Part shown: piece by piece, positions 8,652 through 17,362 of the stretch
Layout of the letters: each line of letters starts with the position of its first letter
How positions within the stretch are numbered: position 1 is the first letter of the stretch
Assembly: GCF_902705875.1 (NCBI RefSeq)
Contig: NZ_CACSIK010000001.1
Span: forward strand, 2,050,541 to 2,114,540
Direction: 5' to 3'
DNA: 64,000 nt
DNA from: Zhongshania aliphaticivorans
Lineage (GTDB): Bacteria; Pseudomonadota; Gammaproteobacteria; Pseudomonadales; Spongiibacteraceae
Program-made: the position numbers and the translations under genes
Notes under the pieces: model-generated
Databases searched by the model: none
The model's input: only the letters and a program-made list of their open reading frames with translations
What the model was told of the DNA's origin: nothing

Positions 8652-10052
8652 CTACGCCCGACGCCAGGTTGTTCCCTCACGGCTATCTTCCAAAATTACA
8701 CCCTGATCCTTGAGGGAATCACGAATTTCATCAGCACGGGAAAATAAGCGATCTTTCTTAGCCTGCACTCGTTCTAAGATAAGCGCCTCAATATCTGCCG
8801 CAGCTAGATGGTCATCACTACCGGCTTGCAAAAATGCATCTGCAGATAATTGCAATATACCCAAGGTGGCCGCCAAAGACTTTAGCGTAATCGCTAAAGA
8901 TGCCAGCTTATCGCCTCCAGCCTCCCTTGCACTATTCAACTCCCGCACCATGTCATAAAGCACCGCGAGCGCTACCGGCGCATTGAAATCATCTGCCATG
9001 GCAGCATCAAAGCGTTGAACATAATCATCGCTTCTATCAAGAGATTGATACGGTATCACCTCCCCTACATCCAAACCTTTAAAAGCGTGGTAAAAACGCT
9101 CTAAATTTTGCTTAGCAATTTGAAGATTATCTTCTGAATAATTGATGGCACTGCGGTAATGACTGGATATAAGAAAATACCGAACCACTTCCGGGTGGTA
9201 CTTATCTAATATTTCTCTGATCGTAAAAAAATTACCCAAGGATTTGGACATTTTTTCATTATCGACACGCACCGCACCAGCATGCATCCAAGTCTGCGCG
9301 TATTGCTTACCCGTCGCCGCCTCTGATTGCGCAATCTCATTTTCATGGTGAGGAAAAACCAAATCTGGGCCACCGCCATGAATATCAAAAGTATCCCCTA
9401 GGCAGCACGTCGACATCGCTGAACACTCAATATGCCAACCAGGTCGACCATCTCCCCAAGGAGAGGGCCAACTTACCCCACCGTCAGCTACCGCCTTCCA
9501 TAGCGCAAAATCACGAGGGTCTTCTTTAGCCTCATCTACCGCGATACGGGCACCAGACAATAACTCATCCGGTTTTTTACCGGACAACTTACCGTAATCA
9601 GCAAAAGCGGTTACTCGATAATACACATCACCATTTGACGCCTTATACGCAAATCCCTTTTCAAGTAACTGTCCAATCATCGCCAATATATCGCCAATAT
9701 GCGCCGTGGCCCGAGGCTCTTGGTCTGGGGGCATAATATCCAAGCGAGCAGCGTCTTCATGCATAGCCTGAATAAAGCGCTCAGTTAACACCTCATAGGG
9801 CTCGTCATTTTCCTCAGCGCGACGTAAAATTTTATCGTCGATATCAGTGATATTACGCACATAATTGACATCAAAGCCTTTGGCTCTCAAATAACGGGTA
9901 ATCACATCAAAGGCGACCAACACCCGTGCGTGACCAAGATGACAATAGTCATACACCGTCATACCACAGACATACATATTAATTTTGCCATCCAATAATG
10001 GCACTAAGGGCTGTTTACTCCGGCTTAAGGTGTTATAAATTTGAATCGTCAT
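8652..10052 (-). CDS. cysS: Cysteinyl-tRNA synthetase
   Basis: A class I aminoacyl-tRNA synthetase that charges tRNA-Cys. The 466-residue length is normal. HLGH (38-41) and KMSKS (267-271) form the ATP site; Cys29, Cys210, His235 and Glu239 match the zinc ligands that select cysteine. The C-terminal part is the helical anticodon-binding region. The gene lies downstream of glnS on the same strand with a gap of about 110 bp, a pairing also seen in Pseudomonas. Confidence 0.98.
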   Translation of the reverse strand: MTIQIYNTLSRSKQPLVPLLDGKINMYVCGMTVYDYCHLGHARVLVAFDVITRYLRAKGFDVNYVRNITDIDDKILRRAEENDEPYEVLTERFIQAMHEDAARLDIMPPDQEPRATAHIGDILAMIGQLLEKGFAYKASNGDVYYRVTAFADYGKLSGKKPDELLSGARIAVDEAKEDPRDFALWKAVADGGVSWPSPWGDGRPGWHIECSAMSTCCLGDTFDIHGGGPDLVFPHHENEIAQSEAATGKQYAQTWMHAGAVRVDNEKMSKSLGNFFTIREILDKYHPEVVRYFLISSHYRSAINYSEDNLQIAKQNLERFYHAFKGLDVGEVIPYQSLDRSDDYVQRFDAAMADDFNAPVALAVLYDMVRELNSAREAGGDKLASLAITLKSLAATLGILQLSADAFLQAGSDDHLAAADIEALILERVQAKKDRLFSRADEIRDSLKDQGVILEDSREGTTWRRA

Positions 10053-10164
10053 AAAAATCGTTTGTAACCTTAGAAGGCCATTAACTCTCAGCTAACAACC
10101 TAGTTAAAATTTGTGTCTGAGCCCTTAATAGCTCAGACCTTGCTACCCATTTCTGTGAGGCGTT

Positions 10165-11838
10165 TTACTGGCCGCCATTCCAAGTATCTCGCAAAGCAAT
10201 AGAGCGGTTAAATACCGGCGCATCACTGCGATGCTCAACTCGATCTGCTACAAAATAACCCGTACGCTCAAACTGAAAGCTCGCCTCGGGGAGAGCATCT
10301 GCCAAACTTGGCTCTATCCAGCAACCCTCCAATACACGCAAAGAGTCAGGGTTAACATGGTCAAGGAATTCTTCACCGCCTCTATCCGGTGACTCATGAC
10401 TAAACAGACGATCATAAAGTCTAACTGTCGCACGCTTGCCATGACTAGCTGAAACCCAGTGAATAACACCCTTCGGTTTAACACCATCTGCCGGATCAGC
10501 ACCATGACTTGCATCATCATAAGTGCAATGCACTTCGACAACATTTCCATCAGCGTCCTTAACCACAGACTCTGCTAGTAAGACATAAGCATTACGTAAA
10601 CGCACTTTTTTACCTAGTACTAGACGCTTAAACTTTTTATTTGCCTCTTCGCGAAAATCATCACGCTCGATAAACACTTCACGGCTAAAGGGCAAGCTGC
10701 GCTCAGCTAGGTCATCGCGATTTGGATGTCCTGGCGCAGTCAACCACTCCACTTTTTCACTAGGGTAATTAGTGATGACAATTTTCAGCGGTTCCATAAC
10801 ACACATTGCCCGTGGCGCATTTTTATCAAGGTCGTCACGGATAGCGTGCTCAAGCATTGCCACATCGACCACTCCTTCACTGCGAGCAACCCCCACCATT
10901 TCACAAAAGCGCTTCAATGAAGCTGGGGTAAACCCTCGGCGACGCATTCCTGCAATTGTCGGCATGCGCGGATCATCCCAACCATCAACTACCTTTTCAT
11001 CCACCAGCATTTTCAATTTACGCTTGCTGGTCACCGTATAATTCACATTAAGCCTAGCAAATTCATATTGCTTAGGTTGTGCTGGCACCGGCAAATTAGC
11101 AATGAACCACTCATATAAAGGACGATGGTCTTCAAACTCCAAGGTACAGATCGAGTGGGTTATTCCCTCAAGCGCATCGGATTGACCATGAGTAAAATCA
11201 TAGGTTGGGTAGATACACCACTTATCGGCAGTCTGATGGTGGCTAACTTTGCGAATACGATAAATGATGGGGTCACGAAGATTAATATTGGGGGCAGCCA
11301 TATCAATTTTCGCCCGCAATACGCAGTGCCCTTCATCAAAGACGCCCTCTTTCATATCCGAAAACAATGCAAGGTTTTCTTCAACACTGCGCTCACGATA
11401 CGGGCTATTTTTACCCGGTTCCGTTAACGTGCCACGATATTCCCTTGCCTCATCGGCACTGAGATCACAGACATAAGCGTTTCCATTTCGAATCAAATGC
11501 ACCGCGTATTCAAAAAGAGTATCGAAGTAATCAGAGGCGTACCGAATCGGTCCCGACCATTCAAAACCCAACCAGCGTATATCTTCCTGAATAGCATCAA
11601 TATAAGCCTGCTCTTCTTTTGCAGGGTTGGTGTCATCAAAACGTAAATGACAACGGCCACCAAATTGCTCTGCAAGACCAAAATTCAAACAAATCGATTT
11701 AGCATGACCAATATGTAAAAAGCCATTAGGCTCAGGGGGAAAGCGGGTAACAAGCTCACCACTTAAACGGCCAGAAGCAATGTCTTCCGTTACGATAGTA
11801 CGAAGAAAATTATTACCAGATACTACATTATCAGTCAT
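10165..11838 (-). CDS. glnS: Glutaminyl-tRNA synthetase
   Basis: A class I synthetase for tRNA-Gln, 557 residues from ATG 11838 ([12 protein letters not shown]). An upstream TTG would add seven residues, but the ATG fits the family length (E. coli 554) better. [16 protein letters not shown] holds the HIGH motif (42-45) and [10 protein letters not shown] the KMSKS-equivalent at about 270; the C-terminal half is the anticodon-binding double barrel. Having GlnRS means this organism need not make Gln-tRNA by amidation. It is divergent from ppiB, with 161 bp between them. Confidence 0.97.
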   Translation of the reverse strand: MTDNVVSGNNFLRTIVTEDIASGRLSGELVTRFPPEPNGFLHIGHAKSICLNFGLAEQFGGRCHLRFDDTNPAKEEQAYIDAIQEDIRWLGFEWSGPIRYASDYFDTLFEYAVHLIRNGNAYVCDLSADEAREYRGTLTEPGKNSPYRERSVEENLALFSDMKEGVFDEGHCVLRAKIDMAAPNINLRDPIIYRIRKVSHHQTADKWCIYPTYDFTHGQSDALEGITHSICTLEFEDHRPLYEWFIANLPVPAQPKQYEFARLNVNYTVTSKRKLKMLVDEKVVDGWDDPRMPTIAGMRRRGFTPASLKRFCEMVGVARSEGVVDVAMLEHAIRDDLDKNAPRAMCVMEPLKIVITNYPSEKVEWLTAPGHPNRDDLAERSLPFSREVFIERDDFREEANKKFKRLVLGKKVRLRNAYVLLAESVVKDADGNVVEVHCTYDDASHGADPADGVKPKGVIHWVSASHGKRATVRLYDRLFSHESPDRGGEEFLDHVNPDSLRVLEGCWIEPSLADALPEASFQFERTGYFVADRVEHRSDAPVFNRSIALRDTWNGGQ

Positions 11839-11999
11839 TGAAAGGTTCCAGATGTTCAATATCGGCCATTTAGAGGGAACAGCTGAGGCAAAGTATTTAT
11901 CACGAGATAACTACTTGTCGACTACCGCCGGTTTCGCCCCGAAGCCAAAACCCTTATTATAGCGACTTTAATTTCCGGTTATAAGCGAGATCCGCGTAA

Positions 12000-12494
12000 A
12001 TGATTATCTTCACTACAAATTTCGGCGACATTAAAATTGAGCTCGACTTCGAAAACGCACCAAAAACATCTGAAAACTTCAAACAATATGTTGTTGATGG
12101 TTATTATGATGGCACCATATTCCACCGTGTTATCGATGGCTTCATGATTCAAGGTGGTGGATTTGAGCCCGGTATGAAGCAAAAAGAAACTCGCAGCCAA
12201 ATCGAAAATGAAGCCGATAATGGCCTTAAAAACGAACTTGGCACACTAGCAATGGCACGCACTAGCGACCCTCATTCTGCCAGCGCTCAGTTTTTCATTA
12301 ACGTAAAGAACAATGACTTCCTAAATCACAGCAGTAAAACTATGCAAGGCTGGGGCTATGCGGTTTTTGCAAAAGTTGTTGATGGGCTTGACGTCATTAA
12401 TGCGATCAAAGCAGTCAAGACAACTAGCGCCGCCGGCCATCAGGATGTTCCCGCTGAAGATGTGGTTATAGAAAAAGCGGTATGGGTAGACTGA
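12000..12494 (+). CDS. ppiB: Cytoplasmic peptidyl-prolyl cis-trans isomerase B
   Basis: A 164-residue cyclophilin without a signal peptide. The core motifs are [33 protein letters not shown] and [11 protein letters not shown]; the Arg-Phe-Gln active-site set of the family is present. It precedes lpxH by 7 bp, the same ppiB-lpxH order as in Pseudomonas, so the two are almost certainly one operon. The protein should assist folding in the cytosol. Confidence 0.95.
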   Translation: MIIFTTNFGDIKIELDFENAPKTSENFKQYVVDGYYDGTIFHRVIDGFMIQGGGFEPGMKQKETRSQIENEADNGLKNELGTLAMARTSDPHSASAQFFINVKNNDFLNHSSKTMQGWGYAVFAKVVDGLDVINAIKAVKTTSAAGHQDVPAEDVVIEKAVWVD

Positions 12495-12501
12495 TAGCTG
12501 C

Positions 12502-13224
12502 ATGACCACTCTATTTATCTCAGACCTACATCTGGATGAAACGCGCCCGGATATAACCCGGGCGTTTTTCCATTTCCTTCAAACCACCGCCCTTAAGGCT
12601 AAATCTCTATATATCCTCGGTGATTTTTTTGAAGGCTGGATTGGCGATGACGATACTTCTGACCTAATACAATCCGTAAAGTCAGCCTTAGCGACTCTTA
12701 AAAAGCGCGGAGTGGCAATTTTTATTATGCATGGCAACCGAGATTTTTTGATAGGTAGCAGCTTCTGCTCCGAAGTAGGCGCCACACTCCTACCAGACCC
12801 CAGTGTTATTTCACTCTGCGGTGAGCCAACACTGCTTATGCACGGTGATAGCCTATGCACAGATGATCATGCCTACATGCAATTTAGAACCATGACTCGT
12901 GACCCTGTGTGGCAACACGAAGCACTCAGCAAATCTCTAGAAGAGCGCCGCGCCATAGCCCAGCACATGCGCATGGCTAGCAATGAAGCAAACAGCAACA
13001 AAGCCGAAGACATTATGGATGTCAATGCGGATGCGGTAAGCAACATTATGCAGCAACACCACTGCACTAGGCTCATTCACGGACACACTCATCGACCATA
13101 TCGGCACCAACTCACCATTAGCCATCAAAAAGCTGAACGTATTGTGCTTGGTGACTGGGATAGCAAACTTTGGTACCTCGAAGCCAGTGACAACTCATTA
13201 ATACTGCAGTCCAAGCCGCTATAA
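12502..13224 (+). CDS. lpxH: UDP-2,3-diacylglucosamine diphosphatase
   Basis: LpxH hydrolyses UDP-2,3-diacylglucosamine to lipid X and UMP, the fourth step of lipid A synthesis, at the inner face of the inner membrane. The 240-residue calcineurin-like phosphoesterase shows all metal-binding blocks: SDLHLD (Asp8, His10), LGDFFEGW (Asp41), HGNRDFL (Asn79), MHGD (His114) and IHGHTHRP near 195. Arg80 in GNRD is typical of LpxH rather than generic GNHD enzymes. Confidence 0.96.
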   Translation: MTTLFISDLHLDETRPDITRAFFHFLQTTALKAKSLYILGDFFEGWIGDDDTSDLIQSVKSALATLKKRGVAIFIMHGNRDFLIGSSFCSEVGATLLPDPSVISLCGEPTLLMHGDSLCTDDHAYMQFRTMTRDPVWQHEALSKSLEERRAIAQHMRMASNEANSNKAEDIMDVNADAVSNIMQQHHCTRLIHGHTHRPYRHQLTISHQKAERIVLGDWDSKLWYLEASDNSLILQSKPL

Positions 13225-14073
13225 AAAATCAAAGCAATTCCACGTATTACCTAGCAGGTAAATCATCGTATTAAGCTCCACTCACTAGCAAGCCCAGATA
13301 CGCCAAGCAACATCAACCCACCACATCGTCTTACTAGGTCAGAATATATGGCATAAGGCCATGACGTCACGGCAACCTCGCTGTAACTATGTAACAGAAA
13401 AATACAAAAAAGGCGCAACCCCTCCTCAAATAAACCACTCCACTTAACTAAATTAAAAGGGTATCCGCGCTTTTTCAAAAGCAAAGAGCCTATACGAAAA
13501 AACACGCCAACATGGCCCAGATTGTGCTAACGCCTTAAGGCACTTAATGACGAGTATAAAGCGATCATATAAATACATTAGTGGGCCAGCTATTTATAAA
13601 ATGGACTACATAGGCGGAGCGCAGTAAAAACTTGCTACATAATTTACAAGCCAGCAACATGCTGCCCGGCACACAACCCGGCACTCATACGGATTACTCA
13701 AATCTAGGCTCTGAATCAGAAACTCAAGCAAAAGCGTTACTGATACACCAAGGCACAATGGCCTTTAGCGCTAACGCAATGACAACATTCAAACTTAAAA
13801 CAAAACAAACAAGATTTCTAAATACGCATTGCACTTTGGACACGAGAAAAAGTTATTCACCCTCACAACTTATGCCCCCTCACCTCCAAAAATGCACTTA
13901 TGTAAGTCATAATGCCAGTAACAAAAAAAATTTTGCCGCATCACTCCTTTCATTTTTTGCACCAAGAATACGCACTAACGCTTACCCCGAGGGGCAAAAA
14001 ACGCCCATTTCTAGCCAGAGCGATATAACAATCAGCAACATGAAACCCGCTGCAAGTAAAAAAGGAGCTTAAA
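13225..14073. other. 849-bp intergenic region upstream of nasS
   Basis: There is no convincing gene here; a 146-codon plus frame at 13632-14072 has low-complexity, unfolded-looking sequence and no ribosome site at its start. The segment ends in a strong ribosome site (AAAGGAG) for nasS. Small dyads occur, such as ATGGC-ATAAG-GCCAT near 13349-13363 and GCCTTAAGGC near 13531. None shows the paired hexaloop hairpins expected of a clear ANTAR target. It probably holds the nasST promoter. Confidence 0.55.
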
Positions 14074-15372
14074 ATGAGTCCTACAAGTTCAAAAACTGCT
14101 TTGAAACTAGAAAAAACCGATATCACTCTGGGCTTTATACCCCTAACCGACTGCGCCCCCTTGGTGATAGCAAACGAAAAAGGCTACTTCCGCAGCGAAG
14201 GATTAAACGTTTCCCTATCTAGAGAAACATCTTGGGCTGGAATTCGCGATAAAGTCGGGCTAGGCATTCTCGATGGAGCACAAATGCTAGCATCCATTCC
14301 TGTTGCCTCTCGGCTCGGCGTGGGTGGCCCAAAAATAGACATGATTAGTGCGATGGTTCTCGACTTAAACGGTAACGCCATCACTGTTAATAACGACCTC
14401 TACGATCACTTGTTTTCCATCGACCCACGAAGCGAATTCAGTCCGCTTATTGCCGCCCAAGCACTCCAATGTGTTGTTGAAGAAAACAAACGCAATAAAC
14501 GGCCTAAATTGCGTTTTGGCATTGTCTACCCCTGCTCCACCCAGAGCTATGAGCTTCGCTACTGGCTAGCAAGTGCGGGAATTGATCCTGATCGCGATAT
14601 TGAAATTGTAGTGATTCCACCGCCAAGAATGGTTACAGCGATGACCGATGGTGACATACATGGATTTTGTGTGGGTGAGCCTTGGAATACCTTGGCTGTG
14701 CAGCAAAACCTTGGTCACGTTGTCGCCACAAAATACCAACTTTGGAACAACAGCCCAGAAAAAGTTTTCGCGGTGAGTGAAATCTGGGCAAAAGAGCACC
14801 CTGCTACTCACCAAGCGATATTAAGAGCTTTGATTAAAGCCTGCGTATGGCTTGATAAAAAAGAAAACCGTAAATCAACAGCAAAGGTAATCAGTCAAGC
14901 GCCGTATATTGCACTGCCAGAAGAAACGGTAGCCATGTCACTGACAGGATCGTCGCTAAAGCATTTTGGTCAAGCACCGGAGAAAGTTGAAGACTTTCAT
15001 GTATTTCATCGTTACTCCGCAAATTTCCCTTGGCTGAATCATGCCGAATGGTTCATATCGCAGATGTATCGCTGGGGGCAGCTCACAACACCAATCAACA
15101 TTGAGGAAACCGTCGCAGCTGTTTACAAGCCAGGTCTATTCCGCATGGCTTCCGAGGCACTAGGTATTGAAAGCCCAAGCATTGACCGGAAAACCGAAGG
15201 TAATTTACATGAAAAAAACATGCTGATGAAATCCCAACACATCGGCCCAAATCAGTTTTTAGACGGTAAGGTAATCAGTGTCGGCGGTATTATTAAATAC
15301 CTAGAACAACAAAGCCTTTCTAAAGCAGATATCCCTGCATTACGACTTATCAACATTCAAAAAGAGGTTTAA
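14074..15372 (+). CDS. nasS: NasS-like cytoplasmic nitrate/nitrite sensor (CmpA/NrtA family)
   Basis: The 432-residue protein is a CmpA/NrtA-type periplasmic-binding fold: DITLGFIPLTDCAPLVIANEKGYF at the start, GLNVSLSRETSW, ASIPVASRLG and HGFCVGEPWN. It has no signal peptide, which separates the cytosolic sensor NasS from transport-linked binding proteins. In known systems nitrate-free NasS holds the antiterminator NasT inactive. The RNA-binding partner gene follows after 8 bp, which supports the call. No nitrate transporter or reductase gene is adjacent, so the target operon must be elsewhere. Confidence 0.85.
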   Translation: MSPTSSKTALKLEKTDITLGFIPLTDCAPLVIANEKGYFRSEGLNVSLSRETSWAGIRDKVGLGILDGAQMLASIPVASRLGVGGPKIDMISAMVLDLNGNAITVNNDLYDHLFSIDPRSEFSPLIAAQALQCVVEENKRNKRPKLRFGIVYPCSTQSYELRYWLASAGIDPDRDIEIVVIPPPRMVTAMTDGDIHGFCVGEPWNTLAVQQNLGHVVATKYQLWNNSPEKVFAVSEIWAKEHPATHQAILRALIKACVWLDKKENRKSTAKVISQAPYIALPEETVAMSLTGSSLKHFGQAPEKVEDFHVFHRYSANFPWLNHAEWFISQMYRWGQLTTPINIEETVAAVYKPGLFRMASEALGIESPSIDRKTEGNLHEKNMLMKSQHIGPNQFLDGKVISVGGIIKYLEQQSLSKADIPALRLINIQKEV

Positions 15373-15380
15373 CTGCTCAA

Positions 15381-15950
15381 ATGAAAGTATTGCTGATCGA
15401 CATCGACGATACCCGTGTAAATAAAATCGATCCCATTTTAGACTGGGCGGGCATCGAATTAGTCAATATCAACGATCACAACACAGACATATACCAACTT
15501 GTGGGGGCAATGCATCCAGAAATAATCCTAGTAGACACCAACTCCCCAAACAGGGACACATTAGAACACTTGGTGCAATTAGATCAATCAAGCCCACGAA
15601 CTGTTATTAAACTTGGGAAAAAGCAGTCAGAAAGTATTAACCGACTAGCTGCTGAGGCGGGTATCAGCCTCTACGCCATTGACGATATACCGCCGGTACT
15701 ATTGCAATCATTAATCGACATTACTTTGAGTTATTTTTATAGTATTGACCGCTTAAAAACTGAAGTACAAGCCCTTAAACCTGAAATTGACGCTCGCCAA
15801 ACCCTGAATAACGCCAAGAAGTTCATCACCGAAACCTATGGACTTACCGATGAACAGGCCAAAGATTTACTCAGCAAAAATGCTGACCGACAAGGCCGCC
15901 CTATAGCTGAAGTCGCCCGACAACTTGTAGAAACTGGGTCATTCATCTAA
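15381..15950 (+). CDS. nasT: NasT-like ANTAR-domain antiterminator
   Basis: A 189-residue protein with an N-terminal receiver-like domain (MKVLLIDIDD; phosphoacceptor-like Asp in ILVDTNSP). A coiled linker and a C-terminal ANTAR RNA-binding domain follow (about 125-189, ending in NAKKFITETYGLTDEQAKDLL). ANTAR proteins bind paired hairpins in mRNA leaders and prevent termination; NasT does so for assimilatory nitrate genes when NasS releases it. The gene is cotranscribed with nasS. The start ATG 15381 is preceded only by a weak purine stretch, so coupling to nasS is likely. Confidence 0.86.
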   Translation: MKVLLIDIDDTRVNKIDPILDWAGIELVNINDHNTDIYQLVGAMHPEIILVDTNSPNRDTLEHLVQLDQSSPRTVIKLGKKQSESINRLAAEAGISLYAIDDIPPVLLQSLIDITLSYFYSIDRLKTEVQALKPEIDARQTLNNAKKFITETYGLTDEQAKDLLSKNADRQGRPIAEVARQLVETGSFI

Positions 15951-15966
15951 TGCAGCAAGTTTAAAA

Positions 15967-16575
15967 TTAGGCAGCCAGTGGCCCACTATGAAAGCGAAAC
16001 ACCTCGTCTTCGCTTTCAATTAAAAGCTGTTCCTGCTGTTTAAAAACATCAATTCGAGGTGCAATATCCTCATTGGCATATTGCTTTGCCAGGCTTAGAT
16101 AATCTTTAAAGTGACGTGACTCAGACTTTAATAAAGACGTATAAAACGCACTCAACTCACTATCTAGCAAGGGCGCTATGCGGGCAAACCTCTCGCAAGA
16201 ACGCGCCTCAATCAAAGCACCAATTATAAGGATATCGGTTAACTTATGGGGTTCACTTGTCCGTGCTTCAGTGCGTAAACCATTTGCATAACGAGCCGAT
16301 GATAAATGCCGATACGCCACACCGCGCTTTTTCATAATAGCCATGACTTGTTCAAAATGGCGTAACTCTTCTCTAGCCAATTTTGACATTTTCGTTAACA
16401 AATCAGGCTTATCGACATAACGGAACATTAAATTCAGCGCCGTCCCAGCTGCCTTTTTTTCGCAATTAGCGTGATCAATCAGCATTTCTTCAGGGTGCAT
16501 TAACGCCGCATCCACCCATGATTGGGGCGTTTCACAGGGTAAAAAAGCTAGAATTTCGCTAATATCGACTGACAT
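15967..16575 (-). CDS. miaE: tRNA 2-methylthio-N6-isopentenyladenosine hydroxylase
   Basis: MiaE is a non-haem di-iron monooxygenase that hydroxylates the isopentenyl group of ms2i6A37 in tRNA. The protein from ATG 16575 (MSVDISEILAFL) is 202 residues, the length seen in Pseudomonas. An upstream in-frame start would add 14 residues without support. Ferritin-like helices carry the iron ligands in EKKAAG, EELRHFEQ, EARSCERF and ESRHFKDY. The gene converges with nasT, ending 16 bp from it. Confidence 0.93.
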   Translation of the reverse strand: MSVDISEILAFLPCETPQSWVDAALMHPEEMLIDHANCEKKAAGTALNLMFRYVDKPDLLTKMSKLAREELRHFEQVMAIMKKRGVAYRHLSSARYANGLRTEARTSEPHKLTDILIIGALIEARSCERFARIAPLLDSELSAFYTSLLKSESRHFKDYLSLAKQYANEDIAPRIDVFKQQEQLLIESEDEVFRFHSGPLAA

Positions 16576-16688
16576 GAACAGGTATCCGAATGACAAAAAA
16601 CCTGTCAAGTATAACAAACTCGGTACGCATCGCGTGCGTAAGTGTTGCAGCTAAATACCGAAACCATTCATAACTGCAGCCCCAAAAT

Positions 16689-17156
16689 TTATTTGTCCGA
16701 TTGCAAATACATCCCAATATACCGTTGGTAATGCGCTTCCGAAAGTAAATAGAACTCTCGATCTACCATATCGCGAAGCTCAGACAAAGAAACATCCTGA
16801 TATTGCACATCAACGATAAAACCGAATTGAATGGGTTCAACAATCTGACCTGCACCAGCCCTCAGCAACTGAAACAACCAAATATACGGGCTTTTATGAG
16901 CGGGGTAACGTACCCGCTGGGTTTGGCACTGCCACGCTAAAACTTGCGGGTCTCGAATTGTTAATTTATTTGACATTACCTGGATGAGAAAACCGTCGAG
17001 ACGCTCATCAATAATTTGTTTTTGCTTGTCTGTATACCCATTCCAAGCTATCACTTCATGGCTGTAACGTTTACAGCCTCGGCATACGTCATCCCCTAGC
17101 GCTGTAGAACAAACACCAATACAAGGGGTAACTACTCGCGGGATCACCACCGACAA
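16689..17156 (-). CDS. DUF1289 domain protein
   Basis: I choose TTG 17156 because GGAG lies six bases upstream; the frame can also start at TTG 17168. The protein opens with the DUF1289 motif PCIGVC...DVCRGCKR, four cysteines spaced C-x3-C-x8-C-x2-C, which suggests a small metal or Fe-S site. WNGYTDKQKQII follows, as usual for the domain. The remaining roughly 100 residues are a C-terminal extension that I do not recognise. The function of DUF1289 proteins is unknown. The gene sits upstream of miaE on the same strand with a gap of about 110 bp. Confidence 0.8.
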   Translation of the reverse strand: MSVVIPRVVTPCIGVCSTALGDDVCRGCKRYSHEVIAWNGYTDKQKQIIDERLDGFLIQVMSNKLTIRDPQVLAWQCQTQRVRYPAHKSPYIWLFQLLRAGAGQIVEPIQFGFIVDVQYQDVSLSELRDMVDREFYLLSEAHYQRYIGMYLQSDK

Positions 17157-17235
17157 ACTAAACTCCAAATAAAATCAAAACTAAAGGATTAAGGGTAAGC
17201 TAAGGCCCCAAGCGCTGGCAAGTGCAGTAATTCAC

Positions 17236-17264
17236 TTAACCTGAGTAGGGTTTTTAAGTATACT
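17236..17264 (+). promoter_or_regulatory. Candidate sigma-70 promoter of acnB
   Basis: TTAACC (17236-17241) and TATACT (17259-17264) are 17 bp apart on the plus strand. Transcription would start near 17271, giving a leader of about 92 nt. The leader contains a GCATCGAT direct repeat and a very GC-rich run, so it may be folded. Confidence 0.6.
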
Positions 17265-17362
17265 TGCAGCCCCCTATTTCGCATCGATGATGGGCATCGA
17301 TAGCCCCGGCCCCGGCGATCCCGGCGGATGCGGGTACCGAAACTGAAAAGAGGAGTTACACT

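Noticed and set aside
13340-13370. Hairpin ATGGC-ATAAG-GCCAT considered as an ANTAR target for NasT
   Set aside because: The loop has five, not six, bases and no second hairpin with the required A and G positions follows.
13632-14072. 146-codon plus-strand frame before nasS
   Set aside because: No ribosome site, low-complexity composition and no recognisable fold; it probably reflects chance absence of stops.
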